Source: Microbacterium sp. Yaish 1
GTDB lineage: Bacteria > Actinomycetota > Actinomycetes > Actinomycetales > Microbacteriaceae
Direction of reading: 5' to 3'
Assembly: GCF_002245215.1 (NCBI RefSeq)
Contig: NZ_NPMR01000001.1
Location: forward strand, 124,001 to 188,000
Length of the DNA: 64,000 nucleotides
Shown piece after piece: positions 63,636 through 64,000 of this stretch. How positions within the stretch are numbered: position 1 is the first letter of the stretch; every line of letters starts with the position of its first letter. A program made the position numbers and the translations under genes. A model generated the notes under the pieces. It saw only the letters and a list, made by a program, of their open reading frames with translations. It had not been told where the DNA came from and searched no databases.

Positions 63636-64000
63636 ATGACCGATGTATCGAACCAGGGTCCCGCTGAGGGCGACGACCGCCGGGAGCTCACCGACCGGCA
63701 GGGACACCCCGTCTACGACAACCAGAACCAGCGGACGGTCGGGGCGCGCGGGCCGGCGACGCTGGAGAACTACCACTTCCTCGAGAAGATCAGCCACTTC
63801 GACCGCGAGCGCATCCCCGAGCGGGTCGTGCACGCGCGCGGCTTCGTCGCCTTCGGATACTTCGAGGCGACGGGCATGTGGGGCGACGAGCCCATCGCGC
63901 AGTTCACGCGCGCGAAGCTCTTCCAGGAGCCCGGCAAGCGCACCGACCTCGCCGTCCGTTTCTCGACCGTCATCGGCGGACGCGATTCATCCGAGGCTGC
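63636..64000 (+). CDS. Catalase, N-terminal part (runs off the window)
   Basis: The first 121 codons of a heme catalase. After a short acidic N-terminus come [20 protein letters not shown] and the catalytic-His motif [15 protein letters not shown], then [14 protein letters not shown] where the window ends. It breaks down hydrogen peroxide. GGAGG lies five bases before the ATG at 63636. It lies just outside the island, so it belongs to the chromosome proper. The proximal heme-binding Tyr is beyond the window. Confidence 0.95.
   Translation, partial: MTDVSNQGPAEGDDRRELTDRQGHPVYDNQNQRTVGARGPATLENYHFLEKISHFDRERIPERVVHARGFVAFGYFEATGMWGDEPIAQFTRAKLFQEPGKRTDLAVRFSTVIGGRDSSEA

Overview
The window is high-GC actinobacterial DNA and most resembles Microbacterium or another Microbacteriaceae genus. 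The signs are GTG and TTG starts, overlapping ATGA/GTGA gene junctions, CarD, RegX3-SenX3, a GlnR-like regulator next to polyphosphate kinase and pstSCAB, SigK-RskA, and a family of small YG-motif proteins I associate with this group. This placement rests on reading the sequence; no search was run.

Layout. 1-7.6 kb: end of a two-component pair, an orphan WXG100 protein, groEL under two CIRCE operators, a cold shock protein, a LytR_C-domain protein, msrB and a nitroreductase. 7.6-9.1 kb: a divergent XRE module in which an XRE gene is tandemly duplicated (420-base period) ahead of an IrrE-type peptidase, with palindromic operators. 9.2-13.9 kb: the complete oleA-oleBC-oleD operon for head-to-head hydrocarbon or beta-lactone formation. 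15-18.5 kb: a run of small uncharacterised proteins in which two paralogous families recur (three copies and two copies). 18.5-28.7 kb: lipoprotein, tRNA-Thr, a thioredoxin-fold protein lacking its CXXC, an MsiK-like ABC ATPase, glgP, rlmB, cysS. 28.8-36.2 kb: EamA and GNAT genes, ispDF-carD, regX3-senX3, phoU, gpmA. 36.2-44.4 kb: methyltransferase, HEAT protein, zinc alcohol dehydrogenase with divergent TetR, zinc-ribbon protein, FUSC, ygfZ, FABP and a 37-residue membrane peptide.

44.5-52.6 kb is a nutrient locus: GlnR-like regulator, ppk, a Nudix/phosphatase fusion, and pstSCAB behind a perfect PHO box. Together with regX3-senX3-phoU about 10 kb upstream, this window holds most of the phosphate regulon. 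52.6-54.8 kb carries three copies of a palindromic repeat that bracket an AbiEi/DUF559-like gene and a PLP enzyme. 54.9 kb has a candidate structured RNA. 55.8-58.1 kb is the sigK-rskA pair with a divergent fasciclin lipoprotein.

At 58.3 kb a tRNA-Lys gene is followed by a decayed island of about 5.1 kb. It ends at 63.43 kb in a 13-base copy of the tRNA 3' end. It holds an Rhs tip with a possible immunity gene, a SLATT-like fragment, a mosaic integrase relic and a PIN-domain gene. A catalase gene runs off the right edge.
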